From contig DASVDR010000004.1 of NCBI GenBank assembly GCA_036381015.1, forward strand, positions 1-34,306: DNA of 34,306 nucleotides, read 5' to 3'. This DNA comes from Gammaproteobacteria bacterium (lineage in GTDB: Bacteria > Pseudomonadota > Gammaproteobacteria > Steroidobacterales > Rariloculaceae). The notes beneath the pieces were generated by a model. That model did no database searches. It was given only the letters and a program-made list of their open reading frames with translations, and had not been told where the DNA came from. Made by a program: the position numbers and the translations under genes. This document shows positions 27,217-34,008 of this stretch, in pieces (the first letter of the stretch is position 1; each line of letters begins with the position of its first letter).

Positions 27217-28946
27217 GCTGCTTCGCAGTGCTTCGAAGCACGTGATGTCCACCAGGCGCGGGTCGAGGGATGCCGGGCGGCGACGAAGTCGCCGTCGGCT
27301 CCGAGGTGGATCAGAGGAATTGCGCAGCGCTGAAGTCTGGCGACCGCCTCGCGCGCCGGTGCGCCTGTGAGCCCGAAGTCTGTGATCGCGGCGCGCGGCT
27401 GAAGACGCTCGAGGTAGTCCTTCGTGATCGCGTCGATACCGGCGGGTACGATCTCGAAGACGCTCTTCTCGAACAAGGCTTCGATGCGCCGCGACCGCTC
27501 GCCGCTCTGGGTGAGGATCAGCAGCGGGGCTTTCGCCCCGATACCCCGATGCTTTTCAGGAACCGGTTGGCGAAGCGGCGGCAGTCGGTCGAACGCCGGC
27601 CGGTAGAAACGCGGGACCAGCAAGTAGAAGCGGGAACCCACGCCCAGCTCGCTTTCGACCCAGACGCGCCCGCCCATCATGGACGCGAGCTTCCTGCACA
27701 ACGGCAGACCGAGGCCCGTGCCCCGTACTTTGCGCTGAAGCGAATGCCTGACTTGCGTGAACTCGTCGAAGATGAATTCCTGATCGTCGGGGCCGATGCC
27801 GATGCCGGTGTCCGCAACGCAAAAGAGAACGCTTTCCTGAGCGGCGGGCTTGCTCTGCCCGGAAATGGGCTCGCCGTCGCGCAATCGCCGAGCGCTCACC
27901 TTGATCGAGCCTTCCTCGGTGAACTTGACGGCGTTCGAGAGAAAGTTGCGCAGCACCTGCCCGACTTTCGCTTGGTCGCCGATGATGCGGGGCACGTGGC
28001 TCGGCTCGTCGAACTCGAGCGAGATCGGAGATCCGTGCAGCAAGGGCCGCATCATTCCGCGAAGCGTCCCGAAGAGCTCGCCCACGTCGAACTGTCCGAC
28101 TTGAAGGCTGACCTTTCCGGCCTCGACCTTCGAGAGATCCAGCAGATCGCTGACGAGCTCCAACATCTCCCCGGCCGCATCGTGAATCAGCCGCACTTGC
28201 CGGGCCTGCTCGGCGTTCAACGGTCCATCGCTCTCGTCCAGCAAGAGCTTCGAAAGCGTACAAATCGAGTTCAGCGGCGTCCGGAACTCGTGGCTCATGT
28301 TCGAGAAGAACTTCGTCTTGATCTCGTCGGCCTGGCGCAAATGGTTCGCGTGCTCGTCGAGCTCCGAGTAAAGCGCCATCACGCCGCGGTTCGTATCCGC
28401 GAGCTCGGCGTTCAGTCGCGTAAGCTCTTCCTGCTTCCTCTCGAGCTCCAGGAGCGTGCTCGAGAGCTCGCGGTTCTGCTGCTTGAGCTCCGTGAGATAA
28501 GCGTGTGTGGCCGTGTAATCGATCTGCTGGATTGCCTTTCGGATTTCCTCCGCGCGCAGGGCCGTGACCAACGGCGCGCCGTGCGGCAGCGTTCGGGCCA
28601 ACACGACCTCGTCGCTTTCGCGGTCCTCGACATCGAGCCGGTCGAGCAGGCGCTCGGCCGCGAGCGTCCCGCCGGCGCCCGCGGCCGTGGCGTCGCATTC
28701 GAGATTCGCGCCGCGCACCCGAATGACGAGGCGCTGTGGGGCCGAGTCGTTCGTGACGGCAAGCTCTGCAAGGGCGACGGCTTCGTCGTCCCCCGTGGCG
28801 GCCCGGACGAGCTCGGAAACGGCAGTGGCGATACGGATCTGATCGTGATACTCGAAGCCGAGCAGCCGCGCGACGTGTCGCGCCGTCTGGCGCATGCCCA
28901 CGGCGTCGAGGTCGTGCCGCAGCCGGATTCGAACCAACGGGGTCAT
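27213..28946 (-). CDS. Cytoplasmic histidine kinase with decayed RsbT-like N-terminus
   Basis: 577 residues from ATG 28946 (GAGG upstream; ATGA overlap with the phosphatase gene). Residues 1-125 resemble an RsbT/RsbW GHKL ATPase (DAVGMRQTARHVARLLGF, then RIATAVSELVRAAT), but the Asn of the N-box is Ala and the DxGxG loop is missing, so it should not hydrolyse ATP. A coiled coil follows at 150-210. The kinase core is intact: H219 in SHEFRTPLN, N338 in FLSNAVKF, DTGIGIG at 379-385 and GTGLGLPL at 409-416. The end, 473-552, is receiver-like (APLLILTQSGE, AAITDFGLTG) but lacks the acidic pair and proper acceptor. There are no membrane segments. This is the likely point where RsbT or the RsbR/S complex controls a phosphorelay, which is inferred from domain resemblance and operon position. 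Confidence 0.88.
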   Translation of the reverse strand: MTPLVRIRLRHDLDAVGMRQTARHVARLLGFEYHDQIRIATAVSELVRAATGDDEAVALAELAVTNDSAPQRLVIRVRGANLECDATAAGAGGTLAAERLLDRLDVEDRESDEVVLARTLPHGAPLVTALRAEEIRKAIQQIDYTATHAYLTELKQQNRELSSTLLELERKQEELTRLNAELADTNRGVMALYSELDEHANHLRQADEIKTKFFSNMSHEFRTPLNSICTLSKLLLDESDGPLNAEQARQVRLIHDAAGEMLELVSDLLDLSKVEAGKVSLQVGQFDVGELFGTLRGMMRPLLHGSPISLEFDEPSHVPRIIGDQAKVGQVLRNFLSNAVKFTEEGSIKVSARRLRDGEPISGQSKPAAQESVLFCVADTGIGIGPDDQEFIFDEFTQVRHSLQRKVRGTGLGLPLCRKLASMMGGRVWVESELGVGSRFYLLVPRFYRPAFDRLPPLRQPVPEKHRGIGAKAPLLILTQSGERSRRIEALFEKSVFEIVPAGIDAITKDYLERLQPRAAITDFGLTGAPAREAVARLQRCAIPLIHLGADGDFVAARHPSTRAWWTSRASKHCEAA

Positions 28947-29935
28947 GTGTGCCTCAGCACGACGACGGCAACGTCGTCGTTGCCGCGCGCAAAATCCCGA
29001 TAGAGCCGGCCGGCGATGAGACCGGGATGCCGCGGCCACAACGGCTCGAGATGATGGGCTTGCCAGCGGGAGCTGATACCGTCGCTGTGCATCACCAGAC
29101 TGCTCTCCGCCGTCCAATCGTACTCGAATTGCGCGATTCGGCTTGCCGTGTGGCCCAGAATGCCGTTCTGCGACACCAAATGCCGGGTACGCGCGTGGTC
29201 GACGATACAGGCCGATATGTTGCCGACGCCGCAATATCCGAGCCGCCCGGCATCCGCGTCGATCGCCGCGACCGCCACGGCGGCGCCGCGCGTCGGGCGC
29301 AGCGCCTCGCCGATCGCCGCCATGGTTTCCTTCGGGCTGCGCCAAGGTGTCCCGCGAAAGACCGCGACGGCCGCGGCGCTCGCTTCACACGCATAAACGC
29401 CGTGGCCCAGGCCGTCGCACATCAGCACCGCGACGCCCCGCTCGATCAACCTGCAATCCCATGCGTCGCCGTTCGAGCCTTGGCCTTCCTTCGCGCACGC
29501 GAACCCTGCAACCGGGAGATCCTCGCCGTTCCGTCGCGGGCGGCGTGCCAGCTCCGCGACGAGCACGGTGCCTTGGGGCGTCGAGAAGGCATCGACGCCA
29601 TAGGCCAGGCGCGAGACCGCGCCGAGGCCGCTGCCGGAGGAGCCGGCCGAGGAATAGCCGTCCTCGAAGCACTTCGCCACATCGGGGACTCCCGGCCCTT
29701 TGTCCACGGCGACCAGCAGGATTCGAGCGTCGACCGGGGACGCGAGGCCGGTGACGGCGATGATGCCGTTCTGGGCATGACGAACCAAGTTGCTGGCGAG
29801 CTCGGTCGCGACGATCGAAGCATTGCTTCGGGCTACTTCATCGAAGCCGAGATGCTCGGCATGCTTCATCACCACGCGCCGGGCCTCCGCGACGCTGGAC
29901 GGATCGAGGAGACGCACCGCGGACGAGGTGATCAT
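28943..29935 (-). CDS. RsbT-like ATPase fused to RsbX/SpoIIE-type PP2C phosphatase
   Basis: 330 residues from ATG 29935, overlapping the rsbT stop as ATGA. Residues 1-130 are a GHKL ATPase/kinase domain with ELASN (N49), DKGPGVPD at 78-85 and GSGLGAV at 101-107, all intact. Residues 140-330 are a PP2C/SpoIIE phosphatase domain: NGDAWD at 155-160, CDGLGHG at 173-179, GVGNISA near 236-242, SDGIS at 284-288 and NDDVAVVV at 319-326, giving the metal-binding aspartates. RsbX in Bacillus dephosphorylates RsbS and RsbR to reset the stressosome; here that activity is joined to an RsbT-type kinase on one chain. Homologues in other proteobacteria carry this fusion. Start and overlap are clear although no strong ribosome site precedes it, consistent with translational coupling. 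Confidence 0.9.
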   Translation of the reverse strand: MITSSAVRLLDPSSVAEARRVVMKHAEHLGFDEVARSNASIVATELASNLVRHAQNGIIAVTGLASPVDARILLVAVDKGPGVPDVAKCFEDGYSSAGSSGSGLGAVSRLAYGVDAFSTPQGTVLVAELARRPRRNGEDLPVAGFACAKEGQGSNGDAWDCRLIERGVAVLMCDGLGHGVYACEASAAAVAVFRGTPWRSPKETMAAIGEALRPTRGAAVAVAAIDADAGRLGYCGVGNISACIVDHARTRHLVSQNGILGHTASRIAQFEYDWTAESSLVMHSDGISSRWQAHHLEPLWPRHPGLIAGRLYRDFARGNDDVAVVVLRHT

Positions 29936-30336
29936 CGCCAGCGCGTCACGCTGACACGCGTGCCTGCGCCGACCTTCGATTCGATCTCGAAGTCGTTCAT
30001 CAAACGCTTGGAACCGGAGAGCCCGAGGCCCAGGCCGGCGCCGGTGGTGTACCCGTCTTTCATCGCGAGCTCGACGTCCGGGATGCCCGGCCCGGCGTCC
30101 GTGAAATCCATGCGAAATCCGTGCCGGCTGCCGTTCAGAACCCACCGGAAGCGTGCCGTGCCTCCCCGGCCGTGCTCGACGGTGTTTCTCGCGAGCTCGC
30201 TTGCGGCGGTAACGATTTTCGTCTGCTCCACCAGGCCGAAACCGATTTCGACCGCCCAAGCTCGCGCGCGTTGGCGCACCTGCACGACGTCTTCCTGAAC
30301 CCGCAGCTCGAAGTTCTCATCTTTGACGACGTCCAA
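29932..30336 (-). CDS. rsbT: Stressosome kinase RsbT
   Basis: 134 residues from TTG 30336; AGGAGG lies six bases before this TTG, inside the end of rsbS, and supports the rare start. The gene overlaps rsbS by 20 bases. It is a one-domain GHKL kinase: helix RARAWAVEIGF, N-box ASELARN with N51, DAGPGIPD at 80-87 and GAGLGLGLSGSKRL at 99-112. In Bacillus RsbT is held by the RsbR/RsbS complex, phosphorylates their STAS domains on stress, and on release activates the phosphatase RsbU. No rsbU gene is present here, so the released protein must have another partner; the downstream histidine kinase or the fused phosphatase are the obvious candidates. Confidence 0.93.
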   Translation of the reverse strand: MDVVKDENFELRVQEDVVQVRQRARAWAVEIGFGLVEQTKIVTAASELARNTVEHGRGGTARFRWVLNGSRHGFRMDFTDAGPGIPDVELAMKDGYTTGAGLGLGLSGSKRLMNDFEIESKVGAGTRVSVTRWR

Positions 30337-30685
30337 CCTTGGCCTCCTCGAGCATCTCCATGCCTCGATCGAGGTTGAGCGCGGTACGTACTCCGTCGAG
30401 CTGCAGGCCCAGCTCTACGAGCGTGATCGCCACCGCAGGCCGCATGCCGACCACGACGGTATCGGCATCGAGCACCTTGGCGATGGCGGTGATATTCCCG
30501 AGCGTTCGGCCGATGAACGAGTCGACGACCTCGAGGGCGGAGATGTCGATGAGGACGCCCTTTGCGCGGGTGGCGACGACACGGTTGGCAAGGTCGTCCT
30601 GAAGCTGGAGCGCCATGCGGTCATGCATATCGACCTGGATGGTCACGAGCAGCGTATCACCGAGCCGCAGGATAGGGATGTCCAC
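30317..30685 (-). CDS. rsbS: Stressosome scaffold STAS protein RsbS
   Basis: 122 residues from GTG 30685, five bases after the rsbR stop. It is a single STAS domain opening VDIPILRLGDTLLVTIQVDM and containing GVLIDISALEVVDSFIGR; S56 in VVDSFIG matches the serine (S59 in B. subtilis RsbS) phosphorylated by RsbT. GMRPAVAITLVELGL follows at the usual position. RsbS builds the core of the 1.8-MDa stressosome with RsbR. The end is overlapped by the rsbT start. The weak ribosome site before GTG and the tiny gap suggest translation coupled to rsbR. Confidence 0.93.
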   Translation of the reverse strand: MDIPILRLGDTLLVTIQVDMHDRMALQLQDDLANRVVATRAKGVLIDISALEVVDSFIGRTLGNITAIAKVLDADTVVVGMRPAVAITLVELGLQLDGVRTALNLDRGMEMLEEAKVGRRQR

Positions 30686-30690
30686 CGAAG

Positions 30691-31551
30691 TCAGTCCCGG
30701 TCGGCCGCCGTGTGCTCCACGGCCTGGCCGCGCAGCCGCAGCGCGTAACGAAAGGCATCGGCGAGGGAAGCTTTGGTAATGACGTCGCCGAGGTGCACGC
30801 CGAGGTGCACGATCGTTTGCGCGATCTGCGGGCGGATGCCGCTGATGATGCACTCGGCGCCCATGAGACGCGCGGCCGCCACCGTCTTCAACAGGTGCTG
30901 CGCGACGATGGTGTCGACGGTAGGCACGCCGGTGATGTCGATCACCGCGATTCCGGCACCTGTCGACACGATCTCCGTGAGCAACGATTCCATCACGACC
31001 TGCGTACGGGCGCTGTCGAGGGTGCCTATCAGCGGCACGGCAAGAATGCCGTCCCACAGGTGAATCACAGGCGTCGAAAGCTCGAGGAGCTCCTCCTGCT
31101 GACGGCGAATCACGTCCTCTCGGCTTTTCTGGAACGTCTCGACGGTATGAAGGCCGAGCCGGTCGATGAGCTTCGACGCCGTGACGATCTCTTCGGCGAA
31201 GTCGCCGCCGTCCTTGATCTCGGCCTGCAGCCGGGCGAACAGCGGCTGTTTGAGCGAGAACACGAAGAACGCGGTTTCGCTCGGTGTGAACCCTTGTCGT
31301 GCGCGCGAGCGCGACAGATTCTCGAGAACGTCTCGGGTCCGGCTCCAGTCGTCGCCGTCGATACCGTGCGTGGCGCCGTTTTGCACCGCGTCGACGAAGT
31401 GCCGCAAGAAGCTCGCCGACTCGGAATGCAATTGATCCTGGCTGATCGCGCCCGTCAGCGACGTGTTTTCGCGCCTTTGCAGGTCGACCCACTCAGCCAG
31501 TAGCTCCGACTCGTATCGCTTGACGATCGCCGGAATCTTCGAGCTCCCCAT
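30691..31551 (-). CDS. rsbR: Stressosome sensor RsbR (RsbRD-type N-terminal domain + STAS)
   Basis: 286 residues from ATG 31551, with GGGAGG four bases upstream. Residues 5-145 are an all-helical domain (AIVKRYESELLAEWVDLQRRE...GFTPSETAFFVFSLKQPLFARL) resembling the RsbRD-type N-terminal input domain with a non-haem globin-like fold; the signal is unknown. A linker helix (RREELLEL-like, QQEELLELSTPV at 151-162) leads to the STAS domain at 160-275 with PVIHLWDGILAVPLIGTLDS, and AVIDITGVPTVDTIVAQHLL. T214 in TVDT matches T205 of B. subtilis RsbRA, and S180 lies roughly where T171 would be, so one of two phosphosites may be serine; that alignment is by eye. It heads a seven-gene operon. Only one rsbR paralogue is in the window. 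Confidence 0.93.
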   Translation of the reverse strand: MGSSKIPAIVKRYESELLAEWVDLQRRENTSLTGAISQDQLHSESASFLRHFVDAVQNGATHGIDGDDWSRTRDVLENLSRSRARQGFTPSETAFFVFSLKQPLFARLQAEIKDGGDFAEEIVTASKLIDRLGLHTVETFQKSREDVIRRQQEELLELSTPVIHLWDGILAVPLIGTLDSARTQVVMESLLTEIVSTGAGIAVIDITGVPTVDTIVAQHLLKTVAAARLMGAECIISGIRPQIAQTIVHLGVHLGDVITKASLADAFRYALRLRGQAVEHTAADRD

Positions 31552-31675
31552 GGACCCTCCCAGGCAGACGACAATTCACAGGCGACGCGCATGGCGCGCC
31601 GCCAGTGTTCGGAACATCGGGGGCGCCGCGACCGCGGGCTCGAGAAGCGCCCGCAGGAGCGCGCGGGACTCGGAA

Positions 31676-31684
31676 AGTGTAGCA
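31676..31684 (-). promoter_or_regulatory. Extended -10 promoter candidate for the rsbR operon
   Basis: On the minus strand TGCTACACT reads as an extended -10 (TG-N-TACACT). It would start transcription near 31669, about 118 bases before rsbR. No good -35 is seen, which extended -10 promoters can lack. It is the only sigma70-like element recognised in the spacer. Confidence 0.3.
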
Positions 31685-31830
31685 GAACGGCGGCGACGCT
31701 CGCTGCCGACATTCGATGGAGGGCCAATCCGAAGGATACGTGACCGCACGCGGCGTCCGGCTGGCGGCCGTCGCCCCGGTCTGCTGCTACTCGCTGAAGA
31801 TAAAAGGAGAGGAGGGAGTCGTCTTGGCGC

Positions 31831-31849
31831 GTGACGGATCGGTCGTCAC
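31831..31849. other. Inverted repeat after the glutaminase gene
   Basis: GTGACG and CGTCAC flank a seven-base centre (GATCGGT), 22 bases past the glutaminase stop. It could be a weak terminator for the upstream operon or an operator for the stressosome operon. There is no T-run. Confidence 0.35.
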
Positions 31850-31870
31850 ATTACTCCGTGTCGCCGCCGA

Positions 31871-32893
31871 TCATCGTGCCTCGGGCGCCAGCGGGTTGCC
31901 GCCGAGCGCCGTCGAAACGTCGGCAATGGCTCTCTGTGCCCGGACGCTGTTCCCCGCCTCATCGAGCGGCGGCGAGATGACGGCAATGCCGAACTTGCCC
32001 GGTGACACGGCGATGATGCCGCCCCCGACGCCGCTCTTGGCCGGAAGTCCCGTGCGATAGAGCCACTTCCCCGAGTCGTCGTAGAGCCCAGCGGTCGCCA
32101 TCACCGCGAGGAGCTCCGGCACGTTCTCGGACTGCATGACCTGCTCGTTCGTCACCGGATTCTTGCCGGCGTTGGCCAGCGTGCCTGCCATTGTCGCGAG
32201 GTCCTTGGCGTTGACGCTCACCGAGCACTGCTCGGTATAAATGTCCGTGGCGCGCATCGGCTCGTCCTCGATGTAGCCGTACGCGTACATCAAATAGCCG
32301 ATCGCCTGGTTGCGCTGGTTGGTGTCCGATTCGGACTTGAACACTTCCTCGTCGACCGACAGCTGCCGCCCCGCGAAGTCCGAATAGAACGACAGGATGC
32401 TGTCCCAGATTTCCTCGCGCGTCGATCCGCTTACCATGCTCGTCGTTGCGATCGCGCCGGGATTGACCAGCGAGTTCATCTCGGGGCCGCCGAGGGCTTT
32501 CTGGGAGAGCTCGACCGAAACGATGGAGTTGAAGCGCATGCCGGTGGCATCCACTCCGATCGTGCTCGCGATCGCCTCCGGCCCTTGCTCTTCCATTACC
32601 TTCGCGAGCGTGAACACCTTCGAGATCGACTGTATCGATACTTCCGAAGAAACGTCGCCCGCCGTGTAGACCTCGCCTTCCGTGGTCACGAGAGCGATGC
32701 CGTAGATTTTCGGGTCGACCTTCGCGAGCGCCGGAATGTAGTCCGCATTGGCGCCTTCACTGAGGTCCTTGTATTTCATGTAGGCCGCATCCAGCGCCGA
32801 TTGAATCTCCTCGTCGGACTGTGCCCTTGCCGCTCCCGCCAGGACCGTAAGCATCGCGACTGCCGTGCCGAATCGTTGCCGTCGTGTGTTCAT
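31871..32893 (-). CDS. glsA: Exported glutaminase (serine-dependent, GlsA family)
   Basis: 340 residues from ATG 32893, its ATGA overlapping the stop of the amidohydrolase gene. A signal peptide is present (RFGTAVAMLTVLAGAARAQS, cleavage near residue 25), which is unusual because most GlsA proteins are cytosolic. The serine-lysine catalytic motif SISK is at 89-92 in VSIQSISKVF, and family hallmarks follow: MRFNSIVSVEL, PEMNSLVNPGAIATTSMV, YTEQCSVSVNAKDLATMAGTLANAG and LPAKSGVGGGIIAVSPGKFGIAV. The enzyme hydrolyses L-glutamine to glutamate and ammonia, here probably in the periplasm. Co-translation with an exported amidohydrolase and proximity to an outer-membrane protein gene suggest nutrient scavenging. 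Confidence 0.92.
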   Translation of the reverse strand: MNTRRQRFGTAVAMLTVLAGAARAQSDEEIQSALDAAYMKYKDLSEGANADYIPALAKVDPKIYGIALVTTEGEVYTAGDVSSEVSIQSISKVFTLAKVMEEQGPEAIASTIGVDATGMRFNSIVSVELSQKALGGPEMNSLVNPGAIATTSMVSGSTREEIWDSILSFYSDFAGRQLSVDEEVFKSESDTNQRNQAIGYLMYAYGYIEDEPMRATDIYTEQCSVSVNAKDLATMAGTLANAGKNPVTNEQVMQSENVPELLAVMATAGLYDDSGKWLYRTGLPAKSGVGGGIIAVSPGKFGIAVISPPLDEAGNSVRAQRAIADVSTALGGNPLAPEAR

Positions 32894-33996
32894 CGTAGAT
32901 TTTCCTCTTCCCAGGCCCGTACTTTGAGCCGGGCCGCATCGAACAATCGTTCGTAATTGCCTTTCAGGAACTTCTCCCGCGTCGCTTCGTCGAGTTGCTC
33001 GAGAAGAGGCGCGAAAAGCGCATAATTCGTGAGATAGGTTTCCTGGTCGCGCGGCGCCACCTCGTCGGTGCCGAACAAAAACCTGTCCGGGTAGCGGTTG
33101 ATCAGGTCCGCCGCGATGGCGATCGTTTCCGGATTCGCCACGATGTACTTGGCGGTCTCCGTCCACGATAGATCGATGTGGACGTGCGCGAGCCCCGGGT
33201 CGGCGAGCACGCGTTCCATGATTCCGGCCATGTCGGCGATCGGATGCACGACGCGACCCAGGCCCATGTGTGCCCAGATGACGGTCGTGCCCGGATGCCG
33301 CCGGAGCAAGGTACCGAGCTGCCGTGCCGAATACGGATCCTGGCCGGCCTTCGGGAACGGCATGTCGATGTCGTTGTGAATCAGCACCACGAGGCCCGCT
33401 TCGCCCGCGAAGTCGAGGATCTTGTCGAGCGCCGGGTCCGAGAGGCTCGCCGGGCCGCCGGCGATCTTCGCCGAAACGAATTCCTTGTGGATGGTGAACT
33501 CGCCGATTCCGGTAAAGACTCCCGGGAAAGTCAGCAGCACGCGGCGGATGTGATCGACGGCATACATGTCAGCGGGGTTGAACCCGGTGATCATGGGGTC
33601 GAAGCGCTGCCGATCCTGCGCCGGCAACGACAGGTAGGCCTTTGCAATCGCCGCGTCGACGAACGAGTAGTAATAGAGGGGCGCGTCGGTCTGCAGGTAA
33701 TAGGTCGGCGCGACGTCGCCGGTGTTGGAGTAGGCCCAAGTCTGCTGCAACGGAATCCCGAAAATGGCCGCCCGACCCACCTCGTCGCCCATGATCTCGA
33801 GAAACTCGGAGATCTCGAGACCTCGCTGGATGTAGTTCGTCAGGTGGAAGTGCGAATCGTGCAGCACGGGCTCGGGCGCAGCCGATTGCGCCGGGACTTC
33901 GGCGGCGTAGAGCACGATTGCAGACGCCGCGCAGGCGAGGGCGGCGCGCTCGATGCGGGTCCTCAAATCGCAGTCACGGCGGCCGACGGGGTGCAT
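32890..33996 (-). CDS. Exported amidohydrolase-family metal-dependent hydrolase
   Basis: 368 residues from ATG 33996. The N-terminal hydrophobic stretch (ALACAASAIVLYAAEVPAQS) is a signal peptide preceded by a long basic start of about 17 residues. The TIM-barrel amidohydrolase-2 pattern is clear: HDSHFH with the HxH pair at H49 and H51, H207 in VVLIHND, H243 in VIWAHMGLGR and the catalytic D311 in LFGTDEVAP. Members of this family are decarboxylases, lactonases and amide hydrolases; the substrate is unknown. Many aromatic residues around 85-112 may shape the pocket. It is the middle gene between an outer-membrane protein (12-base gap) and glutaminase (4-base overlap). Confidence 0.87.
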   Translation of the reverse strand: MHPVGRRDCDLRTRIERAALACAASAIVLYAAEVPAQSAAPEPVLHDSHFHLTNYIQRGLEISEFLEIMGDEVGRAAIFGIPLQQTWAYSNTGDVAPTYYLQTDAPLYYYSFVDAAIAKAYLSLPAQDRQRFDPMITGFNPADMYAVDHIRRVLLTFPGVFTGIGEFTIHKEFVSAKIAGGPASLSDPALDKILDFAGEAGLVVLIHNDIDMPFPKAGQDPYSARQLGTLLRRHPGTTVIWAHMGLGRVVHPIADMAGIMERVLADPGLAHVHIDLSWTETAKYIVANPETIAIAADLINRYPDRFLFGTDEVAPRDQETYLTNYALFAPLLEQLDEATREKFLKGNYERLFDAARLKVRAWEEENLR

Positions 33997-34008
33997 GTGC
34001 TCATTCCT

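Larger units (their letters stand above)
31552..31870. other. Spacer upstream of the stressosome operon
   Basis: 319 bases between rsbR and the glutaminase gene, which lies on the same strand. It holds a candidate extended -10 promoter (31676-31684) for rsbR and an inverted repeat at 31831-31849. A plus-strand open frame starting at 31716 runs on antisense to the glutaminase gene and has no family resemblance, so it is not taken as a gene. Confidence 0.5.

Noticed and set aside
26800-27252. Upstream ATG (27252) for the single-domain receiver
   Set aside because: It would lie inside the kinase coding sequence and add 12 residues without homology; ATG 27216 gives the ATGA overlap seen elsewhere in the operon and starts at the receiver fold.
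25280-31551. Sigma-factor, RsbV, RsbW or RsbU gene in or next to the stressosome operon
   Set aside because: All frames were considered; the only STAS proteins are RsbR and RsbS, and the ATPase domains are RsbT-like, one fused to the phosphatase and one decayed in the kinase.
31716-32060. Plus-strand open frame of 114 residues
   Set aside because: Mostly antisense to the glutaminase gene, no recognisable family, and no convincing start.
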